Shown here: positions 1-5,549 of the stretch, piece after piece
Position numbering within the stretch: position 1 is the first letter of the stretch
Layout: the number at the start of each line of letters is the position of its first letter
NCBI GenBank assembly: GCA_946405565.1
Contig: CAMJHU010000112.1
Location: 1-6,688, forward strand
Direction: 5' to 3'
Length of the DNA stretch: 6,688 nt
From: an uncultured Clostridia bacterium
Lineage (GTDB): Bacteria; Bacillota; Clostridia; Oscillospirales; Acutalibacteraceae
Translations under genes and position numbers: made by a program
Notes under the pieces: model-generated
What the model was told of the DNA's origin: nothing
Seen by the model: the letters and a program-made list of their open reading frames with translations, nothing else
Databases searched by the model: none

Positions 1-27
1 CCGATAAATGCTTCAGGGGGTGCAGAC

Positions 28-762
28 ATGAAACAAAAACTTTGCGTATTACTGGCATTTGTCATGCTGATGACAGGCGTGCTGTGTGGCTGTCAGGGGA
101 AAAGCGGAGGTATTTTATCAGACATCACGCACGCTGCGCCTCACCGTTTCGGCAAGGATGATCTGACCGTCAACGGGAAGCTCATGCTGGGCATGACGGT
201 GGATGAAGTGAAGGACATACTGGGAAAGCCGATCAGTGAAGGTTGTGAGGACGGGTATGAGGATTATAACAAAACGCTGCAATATGATGGTCTGTGGCTG
301 TTTTTTTTCGACAGAGATGGCAAGCGTGCGTTTAAGCTGTCGAATATAGCTTCCACGGAAGCCAGCGATATCGCGCAGTTTGCCTTTGGTCTGCACGTTG
401 GCAGCAAGGCAGAGGATGTGATAGCCGCCTTTACCTGTGATGAAAACAGGCGTCCGCTGTATTCCGAGATGTCAGGTGAAGAGGTAGGAGAGATACTGTA
501 TGGCGATTACCTGCCTGGTGGGTGGTATAAGAATGATTCTGACAAGGATAAGCCGACAGCCCTGATTCAATCCGCCTGCAAAGATGTGAAGTGTGAAGAG
601 GACGAGTTCCTTCCCGGTGATGAATTGACATACTATTACTTGAAGTATTACTATGCCGACCAAGCAATATGGAACGATGATGGCGATAATTTAGGTTCCT
701 ATTGTCTGCAATTTACCGTTGACATAGAGAGCGATACAGTTATACATATAAATTTAGCGTAA
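28..762 (+). CDS. Putative lipoprotein with two BamE/SmpA-like motifs (paralogue A)
   Basis: Predicted secreted lipoprotein of 244 aa, function unknown. Residues 1-22 form a lipoprotein signal peptide: a short basic start (MKQK), a hydrophobic stretch and a lipobox L-C-G-C with the lipidated cysteine at residue 22. Residues 54-68 read LGMTVDEVKDILGKP, resembling the motif of the small BamE/SmpA lipoprotein fold. Residues 121-135 (GLHVGSKAEDVIAAF) look like a second, diverged copy, so the protein may hold two such units. An acidic, Tyr-rich C-terminal part carries YYYAD followed by WNDD. The start is supported by AGGGGG at 15-20, 7 nt before the ATG. Any promoter lies outside the window. The next gene is a paralogue 33 nt downstream, presumably cotranscribed. 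BamE itself belongs to Gram-negative outer membranes, so only the fold motif is proposed, not that role. A T8 run at 301-308 lies inside the gene. Confidence 0.85.
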   Translation: MKQKLCVLLAFVMLMTGVLCGCQGKSGGILSDITHAAPHRFGKDDLTVNGKLMLGMTVDEVKDILGKPISEGCEDGYEDYNKTLQYDGLWLFFFDRDGKRAFKLSNIASTEASDIAQFAFGLHVGSKAEDVIAAFTCDENRRPLYSEMSGEEVGEILYGDYLPGGWYKNDSDKDKPTALIQSACKDVKCEEDEFLPGDELTYYYLKYYYADQAIWNDDGDNLGSYCLQFTVDIESDTVIHINLA

Positions 763-795
763 AATGATGGAACATGAAAAACGGAGGTTATTCCT

Positions 796-1563
796 ATGAA
801 AAAAAGACTTTGTGTATTGCTGGCATTTGCGATGCTGACGGCAAGCGTGCTGTGCGGCTGTGACGGACTGGACAGCGTGTCGCCGTCCGACCTTGTATCC
901 CTGTCTGACTTGCTGTCGGGGAGCGATATAACGACGACCGTGCATCGCTTTGGCAAGGGCGATCTCACCGCCAACGAAAAGGTGACGCTGGGCATGACCC
1001 CCGATGAGGTCAAGGCGGCAATGGGTCAGCCCGACAGCGAGAATACGTTTACGGAAGATCAGTTTATCTACGGCTCCTATACCGAAATGACCTACGGCAC
1101 ACTGCACCTGTCATTTTTTGACACACTGAACGGTAAAGTCGAAAATTTCACGCTCGGTACGATATGGAGCGAAGACCCTGCTGACGTCTTTGCCAACGGT
1201 CTGCGTGTCGGCTGCTCCGCCGATGAAGTGATTACGTCGTTTGTGGTGGATCCTGACGCGCCGAAGCTGCGGTTTGACAACAGCGATTCGGATTACGGTC
1301 AGTATCTTTACGGCGATTACAATGCCAATGATATCTTCGACATCAAACCCAAGGATAGGCTGGAATATGCCTATATCCACCGCTGGGAAACCAATGAGGA
1401 ATATGACAACACCTATATGATTGAATATTATTATTCCGATCCGCTGACATGGAACGAGGATGAAACCGCCTATTCGGGAGAATATTACTCGATGGTCTTT
1501 CACATGGACGGCGAATCCGATGTGGTGACGTCCATCAGGGTCGGTCTGGATGCGTGGATGTAA
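796..1563 (+). CDS. Putative lipoprotein with two BamE/SmpA-like motifs (paralogue B)
   Basis: Predicted lipoprotein of 255 aa and a diverged tandem copy of the gene just upstream. The signal peptide is nearly the same (MKKRLCVLLAFAML...), with lipobox L-C-G-C and Cys22 as the lipidation site. After it comes a Ser/Asp/Leu-rich linker (about residues 25-44, repeated SDL) that paralogue A lacks. From HRFGK at residue 50 the two align again, with 22 of 33 residues identical through the first motif by hand count. The motifs are LGMTPDEVKAAMGQP (65-79) and GLRVGCSADEVITSF (135-149). The C-terminal block YYYSD...WNED is also shared. The ribosome binding site GGAGG at 783-787 lies 8 nt before the ATG. 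The stop is only 17 nt upstream of the rplJ promoter, with no hairpin terminator between them. The role is unknown; extracytoplasmic ligand or protein binding is only a guess. Confidence 0.87.
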   Translation: MKKRLCVLLAFAMLTASVLCGCDGLDSVSPSDLVSLSDLLSGSDITTTVHRFGKGDLTANEKVTLGMTPDEVKAAMGQPDSENTFTEDQFIYGSYTEMTYGTLHLSFFDTLNGKVENFTLGTIWSEDPADVFANGLRVGCSADEVITSFVVDPDAPKLRFDNSDSDYGQYLYGDYNANDIFDIKPKDRLEYAYIHRWETNEEYDNTYMIEYYYSDPLTWNEDETAYSGEYYSMVFHMDGESDVVTSIRVGLDAWM

Positions 1564-1580
1564 AAATCTTTAAAAAACCC

Positions 1581-1609
1581 TTGACAAATTGTATCCCATA
1601 TGGTAAAAT
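1581..1609 (+). promoter_or_regulatory. Promoter of the rplJ-rplL unit (sigma-A type, extended -10)
   Basis: The -35 TTGACA (1581-1586) is a perfect consensus, the spacer is 17 nt, and the -10 is TAAAAT (1604-1609), five of six consensus bases. A TG at 1601-1602 one base before the -10 makes it an extended -10 element. Transcription should start near 1615-1617, giving a leader of about 260 nt before rplJ. The strength fits a ribosomal protein operon. Confidence 0.85.
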
Positions 1610-1615
1610 CAAAAA

Positions 1616-1840
1616 GCTGTGTAACAGGCGTTTTGTCATAGTCATGATCGAACGCCGCTACCAAAGACAGCAGGTGCATGAATGGAACATGTTCAATGTG
1701 TTTGTCATCACGGCAAACCGCCTGCCGAGGGAAACAGAGCTTTTTTTCAAGAGAACAGAGGCTGTCGTGTGACAGGCTGTGTTTGTGTCTGTAAAAAATT
1801 CTGTCCGTCCTTGGCTGGTTCAGGGACGGACATTTTTGTA
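1616..1840 (+). promoter_or_regulatory. L10 leader: autoregulatory 5' UTR of rplJ-rplL
   Basis: The region between promoter and rplJ contains the hallmark pieces of the ribosomal protein L10 leader family: AGACAGCAGGTG at 1665-1676 and CCTGCCGAGG at 1721-1730. GCAGG (1670-1674) pairs with CCTGC (1721-1725) to form the L10-binding stem. A helix GGCGTT (1627-1632)/AACGCC (1651-1656) precedes it. A terminator hairpin follows at 1802-1837. In this family, free L10, or L10 with L7/L12 dimers, binds the leader and lowers expression of its own operon. In Bacillus-type leaders this works by transcription attenuation, and the terminator here fits that mode. An antiterminator pairing is described in the findings. 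The 5' boundary is inferred from the promoter. The motif match is seen directly; the mechanism is from knowledge of the family. Confidence 0.88.
1802..1837 (+). terminator. Attenuator hairpin in the L10 leader
   Basis: A 12-bp stem, TGTCCGTCCTTG (1802-1813) with CAGGGACGGACA (1821-1832), has one T-G wobble and a 7-nt loop, and is followed by TTTTT (1833-1837). It ends 37 nt before the rplJ start codon. It is a good intrinsic terminator and, from its place inside the L10 leader, most likely a regulated one rather than the end of the upstream lipoprotein operon. Confidence 0.85.
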
Positions 1841-1874
1841 TGGCTGTGATTATATTTTCAGAGGTGAAACTATC

Positions 1875-2402
1875 ATGCCGAGTAAAGCAGTATTGGAGCA
1901 GAAGCAGGCGCTGGTTGCCGACCTCTCCGACAGAATGAAAGCCTCTGTCGCGGGCGTTATCGTCAACTACACCGGTATTTCTGTTGCCGATGATACCAAG
2001 CTCCGCAAGCAGCTCCGTGAGGCGGGCGTTGTCTACACCGTAGCCAAGAACACCCTCATCAAGCGCGCTGCTGCCGACGCAGGTGTAGAAATTGATGACG
2101 CAGTGCTCAACGGTACCACCGCTATTGCCACTTGCGAGACCGATTACATTGCCGCCGCCAAGATTCTCAACGATTACGCTGAGGGCAGCAAGACCGGATT
2201 TGCCATCAAGGCTGGCTTCATTGACGGTAAGGCGATGAATGCTGACGAAGTCAAGGTCCTTGCGAAGACGCCTTCCAAGGAAACCCTTCTCACCCAGCTG
2301 GCGTTTGGTCTCAACGCAACCATTCAGGGTCTTGCGATTGCCATCAAGGCGATTGCCGACAAGCAGTCCGAGGGCGCCGAGGAGGCTCCCGCCGCAGAGT
2401 AA
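1875..2402 (+). CDS. rplJ: 50S ribosomal protein L10
   Basis: L10 is the base of the ribosomal stalk: it binds 23S rRNA and carries L7/L12 dimers, which recruit translation GTPases. The 175-aa product has the family's usual length. The N-terminus MPSKAVLEQKQALVADLSDRM and the conserved VAKNTLIKRA (57-66) belong to the rRNA-binding domain. The C-terminal helix, about 134-163 (from SKETLL to AIKAIADKQ), is where L7/L12 dimers dock. The tail is acidic and Ala-rich. The ATG at 1875 is chosen because AGAGGTG (1860-1866) sits 8 nt upstream. The frame stays open further upstream to 1779, but that part crosses the attenuator hairpin and is not coding. rplL follows after 45 nt. Expression is probably controlled by the L10 leader. 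The flanking rplK-rplA and rpoB genes usual in bacteria are not adjacent. Confidence 0.98.
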   Translation: MPSKAVLEQKQALVADLSDRMKASVAGVIVNYTGISVADDTKLRKQLREAGVVYTVAKNTLIKRAAADAGVEIDDAVLNGTTAIATCETDYIAAAKILNDYAEGSKTGFAIKAGFIDGKAMNADEVKVLAKTPSKETLLTQLAFGLNATIQGLAIAIKAIADKQSEGAEEAPAAE

Positions 2403-2447
2403 TTTCTGCCACTTGATTTTGATTTTTATTTATGGAGGTAAACTACC

Positions 2448-2822
2448 ATGTCTGAGAAGATCACAAACATTATTGAAGAAGTAAAAGCCATGACCGTTCT
2501 CGAGCTCTCCGAGCTTGTCAAGGCGATTGAAGAAGAATTCGGCGTTTCCGCCGCTGCCGCTGTTGCCGTTGCCGCTCCTACCGCTGGCGGTGCTGCTGCT
2601 GCTGAAGAGAAGACCGAGTTCGACGTCATCCTCAAGGATGCCGGCGCCGAGAAGATCAAGGTCATCAAGGTTGTCCGCGAGATCACCGGTCTGGGTCTGA
2701 AGGAAGCCAAGGCTCTGGTGGACGGCGCTCCCGCTCCTGTTAAGGAAGCTGTTTCCAAGGACGATGCCGAGGCTATCGAGGCAAAGCTGAAGGAAGTCGG
2801 CGCTACCGTCGAAGTGAAGTAA
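2448..2822 (+). CDS. rplL: 50S ribosomal protein L7/L12
   Basis: L7/L12 is the multicopy stalk protein that contacts EF-Tu, EF-G, IF2 and release factors during translation. The 124-aa product is normal in length. Residues 1-32 form the N-terminal dimerisation and L10-binding domain (MSEKITNIIEEVKAMTVLEL...). Residues 33-54 are an Ala/Gly-rich flexible hinge. Residues 55-124 are the C-terminal factor-binding domain, beginning EKTEFDVIL and including the hallmark KVIKVVREITGLGLKEAK at 71-88. The ribosome binding site GGAGG at 2434-2438 lies 9 nt before the ATG. The gene is cotranscribed with rplJ, and the strong site fits the need for several L7/L12 copies per L10. The unit ends at the terminator about 35 nt downstream. 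Confidence 0.98.
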   Translation: MSEKITNIIEEVKAMTVLELSELVKAIEEEFGVSAAAAVAVAAPTAGGAAAAEEKTEFDVILKDAGAEKIKVIKVVREITGLGLKEAKALVDGAPAPVKEAVSKDDAEAIEAKLKEVGATVEVK

Positions 2823-2855
2823 TTTTACTTTGGCTTGATTTACCACTGAATATTG

Positions 2856-2908
2856 AAAATCCGTCGGCTGCGGCTCTTGTCAAAGGGTTGCGGTCGGCGG
2901 ATTTTTTT
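2856..2908 (+). terminator. Intrinsic terminator of rplJ-rplL
   Basis: A long stem forms from 2856-2873 (AAAATCCGTCGGCTGCGG) with 2888-2905 (TTGCGGTCGGCGGATTTT). It has 18 pairs including several G-T wobbles, a 14-nt loop and a T7 tract at 2902-2908. This is a strong terminator that should isolate the sigma-factor unit from stalk-operon transcription. The A run before the stem could also make it work weakly on the other strand. Confidence 0.93.
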
Positions 2909-2962
2909 GTTTTTGATAGAAATTCCCGTCACAGTTTCCGATATCGTCCGAATGTAACAGAT

Positions 2963-2979
2963 GTAAGGAGCAACCTTAC
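2963..2979. repeat. Short inverted repeat upstream of the sigma gene
   Basis: GTAAGG (2963-2968) and CCTTAC (2974-2979) are perfect inverted copies around AGCAA. The left arm also overlaps a direct repeat of ATGTAA (2952-2957 and 2961-2966, 9-nt period). It lies directly before the 16-bp palindrome, in the region where the sigma gene's promoter should be. It could be a protein-binding site or a small RNA hairpin. No consensus promoter could be placed with confidence in 2909-3014. Confidence 0.5.
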
Positions 2980-2981
2980 CA

Positions 2982-2997
2982 AATGAACCGGTTCATT
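2982..2997. promoter_or_regulatory. Perfect 16-bp palindrome, candidate operator
   Basis: AATGAACCGGTTCATT is a perfect palindrome with no central gap, 29 nt before the preferred start codon of the sigma gene. Perfect palindromes of this size suit a dimeric repressor. The TGAACC-GGTTCA core resembles operators of many TetR-family regulators, but no regulator gene is in the window, so that assignment is inference. TGAACC also vaguely resembles an ECF -35 element, but no matching -10 (CGTC-like) lies at the right distance. Confidence 0.6.
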
Positions 2998-3014
2998 GCA
3001 ATCAAAAAAACAGT

Positions 3015-3020
3015 GAGGTG
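3015..3020 (+). promoter_or_regulatory. Ribosome binding site deciding the sigma-factor start
   Basis: GAGGTG at 3015-3020 lies 6 nt before the GTG at 3027. The alternative in-frame GTG at 3018 is part of this site itself and so cannot be served by it. The GTG at 3027, giving MSDKEILDLL..., is therefore preferred. Confidence 0.75.
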
Positions 3021-3026
3021 AAGTTT

Positions 3027-3593
3027 GTGTCGGATAAAGAGATACTCGATTTGCTGGAGGACGACCCGTCGGAGGGACTGCGCGAGTTGATCGAAACCTA
3101 TTCGTCCTTTGTCTATACCATTGTGTACAGCAAATTGAGATCGGTTCTTGCCGCTGACGACATCGAGGAAATGGTCAGCTTTGTGTTCAGCCGCGTGTAT
3201 GAAAAACGCACGGACATTGATCTCAAACGAGGAAGCTTGAAAGGCTATCTTTCCACGCTTGCCAAGCGTATGAGCATTGATGAATACCGCAGGCATATCG
3301 CACGGGTCAGCATGGTGGAGATGACTGATGAAATTGCCGCCGTTACTGCTGATGCGACCGATATGCAGGAGAATGTGGAACGGCGTCTGGCACAGCAGGC
3401 GTTGGTGGACGCCCTCAAACGGCTGGAACAGACGGACAGGGACGTGCTGGTGAGGCGGTATTACTACAATCAGAAATCCGCCGAGATTGCGCGGACGATG
3501 CACATGAGCGACGCGGCGGTGCGAAAACGACTGTCCCGCGCGGTGGATAAGCTACGGACGATATTGCTCAGTCAAGGAGGTATGGATACATGA
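3027..3593 (+). CDS. ECF-type RNA polymerase sigma factor
   Basis: A sigma-70 family protein of group 4 (ECF) size, 188 aa from GTG at 3027. Region 2 spans about residues 20-90: TYSSFVYTIVYSKL, then DIEEMVSFVFSRVYEKR and the -10-recognition helix GSLKGYLSTLAKRMSIDEYRR. After a variable linker (about 91-120), region 4 (about 124-183) has ALKRLEQTDRDVLVRRYYY followed by the helix-turn-helix SAEIARTMHMSDAAVRKRLSRA, which reads the -35 element. There is no region 1.1 or region 3, as expected for ECF factors. The stop codon overlaps the start of the next gene (ATGA at 3590-3593), which is typical of a sigma/anti-sigma pair with coupled translation. It likely directs a small regulon under control of its partner. 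The signal and target promoters cannot be read here. Confidence 0.93.
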   Translation: MSDKEILDLLEDDPSEGLRELIETYSSFVYTIVYSKLRSVLAADDIEEMVSFVFSRVYEKRTDIDLKRGSLKGYLSTLAKRMSIDEYRRHIARVSMVEMTDEIAAVTADATDMQENVERRLAQQALVDALKRLEQTDRDVLVRRYYYNQKSAEIARTMHMSDAAVRKRLSRAVDKLRTILLSQGGMDT

Positions 3594-5452
3594 AACAGAA
3601 TTTCGAGCCGGAAAAGGAGCTTCGTGAACTGTCGTATGACGCTGTACAGGAAGTGACAGGAGATTTGGAATTAGATAAAGACACAAAACAGCGGATTCTT
3701 GAAAAAACATTCCAAAAAGTCAGCGTTGCGTCCCAATCGGAGACGGTGAAAGAATGCAGTGTGAAAAGAGGGGTTTCCATGCGGAACAAAATGAATTTCA
3801 AGAAACCGGCAGTGGCGGCTGCCGCCGTGGTGCTGGCGTGCAGTGTGGGAGTAGGTTCGATGGCGGCAGCCGGTGCGCTGCACAAAACCTTCGGACAGTA
3901 TTTCCATTCGCTTTCCGAGAGCCATTATGAAGACCTGTTGTTTGACGTCAACCAAACTGCCAGCGACAAGGGTGTCACCGTGACGGTCACGCAGGCTATG
4001 TGTGACGGTAACGCGCTCTATGTTATCGAAAAGGTGGAATTTGACCCGTCGGTGCTGGTGCTGACCGATGAGATGTTTCGTATCAACGAGTACGGGGGTT
4101 ACACTGACGCGCCCTGCTGGGCGTATGACCAGCTCATCAATGTCAAAGAGACGGATGCCGATCCTAATAAAGATATCGGCGGCGTTTCCGAACGGCTGTC
4201 CACGTTCCGTCGGCTGCTGGAACACGACGCGCACAGCGTGACGTGGCTGCGCGTGTACGGCGGCGGCGATCATCTCAGCAGCCGCGTAGATCAATTTTTT
4301 ACAAACGGCAGCCAGTTTATCCTGCGTTACAGCGGTATGGACAATTTTCCCGGGCGTGATCTGACCGAGCCCTACGATTGCCATATGGAGATTGCCTTCC
4401 ATATGGGAAAAGTGTCCAAGCCCAACTGCTACACACTTCCCGAAGAGGTCTACGGCTTTACGCAGGCGGCGGATGAGGACGTTGCCGACATGGTTATCAA
4501 CCCGTGGTATATGAATTTTTCGGGAGCGGCGGGTACCGGCAAGGTGCTGGATACCAGCCTCAGGATCATTGACGTGCCGGAAATCGAGGTTACGATGAAG
4601 GACGGTACTTCCTATACCGAGAAGAACGGTATTTCCATGCCGGGGGATTATTTTGGCAGGGATTATTCCAAGTTTGATCACTTTCACTGTTATTTTGATA
4701 CGCCGGTGGATATCCAAAATATCCGTTCCATCAAGGTTTACGGCTACGAGATGAAGCCCGGCAAGGTGGCTGCCGACAAGTCCAAGGAAAAGGCATATGA
4801 GAATACAGACGGATTCCGGATTCTGCCTGCCACCTCGCCCGCGACATTCCCGGATGAATGGAAAAAGGTGTGGTATCGGACCGAAATCGAGACATATGGC
4901 GTTCCAAGCATCAGCAGCGATTACGGACATTTTCAATATCGCGTCAAGGGTGTGAAGGTCTACGATAATCTGTATGCCACGGGTCCCAAGGACAGGGTAT
5001 ATCACGATGATTACAGCATTGAATTCGGATATGATGAAGAGACAGGTCAGCTCGCCAAAGACTGCTATCTGCTGGAATACGCGATAGAGCTGCACAATAT
5101 TGACGCCAACTTTACGGAATCGCTGAGTACCTTTGATTGGGAAGATACAGGCTATTTTGAAAACCTGTTCTATCTGGAGCTTTACAATGGCAAACAGCCG
5201 TACAATAACTATTGCCCGGAGGTTTATATCCGAGAAAACGAATATGACGTGACAGAACAAATTTGCTCCATCAAGCTCGACAAGGGGGAGACCAAGACGT
5301 TTCATGTCAGCTTTCTGGTCAAGGACAACCACGCCGGCGGTCTGGAGCAGGTGGGGCTGTGCGTGTGCAGCGACCGCGACGAAGGCAAGATGACCTATAC
5401 CAATCTCCGCAAGGTCATTGAAGAATTCAATCAGAATGCTTCAAAAAAATGA
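3590..5452 (+). CDS. DUF4179-type membrane protein, probable anti-sigma factor
   Basis: Single-pass membrane protein of 620 aa. Residues 1-70 are charged and likely cytoplasmic, the part expected to bind the sigma factor. About 73-96 (PAVAAAAVVLACSVGVGSMAAAG) form the membrane helix. Residues 97-155 follow the DUF4179 pattern, ending DKGVTVTVTQAMCDGNALYVIEKVEF. The remaining roughly 465 residues should lie outside the cell, rich in Tyr and Asp, with no domain I can name. The start is supported by AAGGAGG at 3574-3580, 9 nt upstream, and the 4-nt ATGA overlap with the sigma gene. The role as sensor and anti-sigma factor is inferred from family, topology and gene order. It is longer than many DUF4179 proteins I know of. 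A second in-frame start at 3779 may give a shorter form (see findings). Confidence 0.9.
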   Translation: MKQNFEPEKELRELSYDAVQEVTGDLELDKDTKQRILEKTFQKVSVASQSETVKECSVKRGVSMRNKMNFKKPAVAAAAVVLACSVGVGSMAAAGALHKTFGQYFHSLSESHYEDLLFDVNQTASDKGVTVTVTQAMCDGNALYVIEKVEFDPSVLVLTDEMFRINEYGGYTDAPCWAYDQLINVKETDADPNKDIGGVSERLSTFRRLLEHDAHSVTWLRVYGGGDHLSSRVDQFFTNGSQFILRYSGMDNFPGRDLTEPYDCHMEIAFHMGKVSKPNCYTLPEEVYGFTQAADEDVADMVINPWYMNFSGAAGTGKVLDTSLRIIDVPEIEVTMKDGTSYTEKNGISMPGDYFGRDYSKFDHFHCYFDTPVDIQNIRSIKVYGYEMKPGKVAADKSKEKAYENTDGFRILPATSPATFPDEWKKVWYRTEIETYGVPSISSDYGHFQYRVKGVKVYDNLYATGPKDRVYHDDYSIEFGYDEETGQLAKDCYLLEYAIELHNIDANFTESLSTFDWEDTGYFENLFYLELYNGKQPYNNYCPEVYIRENEYDVTEQICSIKLDKGETKTFHVSFLVKDNHAGGLEQVGLCVCSDRDEGKMTYTNLRKVIEEFNQNASKK

Positions 5453-5479
5453 TTTTCACCGCGGTTGCCATGCGCCGGA

Positions 5480-5508
5480 TTGACTTTCACCGGGGAATGT
5501 GATAAAAT
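5480..5508 (+). promoter_or_regulatory. Promoter of the PfkB-family kinase gene
   Basis: TTGACT (5480-5485), a 17-nt spacer and TAAAAT (5503-5508), with TG at 5500-5501 giving an extended -10. Transcription should begin near 5515, leaving a leader of about 35 nt. Its architecture matches that of the rplJ promoter. One copy of an imperfect direct repeat (5482-5495) overlaps the -35 and spacer. Confidence 0.8.
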
Positions 5509-5549
5509 AACAGAAATCAGGCTTTGGCAATTGAACAGGGGGCAGCACC

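Noticed and set aside
1685..1694. GAACATGTTC palindrome as an operator
   Set aside because: It lies inside the L10 leader, more than 75 nt past the transcription start, where it more likely forms part of the RNA fold.
1554..1772. 72-aa open frame on the + strand overlapping the end of lipoprotein B
   Set aside because: It spans the rplJ promoter and the conserved L10 leader, has no ribosome binding site, and its sequence is explained by RNA structure.
1779..1874. N-terminal extension of L10
   Set aside because: It would translate the attenuator hairpin. The ATG at 1875 has a good ribosome binding site and gives the normal L10 N-terminus.
2984..3006. ECF-type autoregulatory promoter using TGAACC as -35
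   Set aside because: No CGTC-like -10 lies 16-18 nt downstream, and a start there would leave no room for the ribosome binding site at 3015.
3018..3020. GTG start for the sigma factor
   Set aside because: This codon overlaps the GAGGTG ribosome binding site; the GTG at 3027 has proper spacing.
3671..5332. 553-aa open frame on the minus strand
   Set aside because: It lies entirely antisense to the DUF4179 gene, has no recognisable domain and a His/Ile/Val-rich composition typical of shadow frames, and the + strand gene has a ribosome binding site and coupled start.
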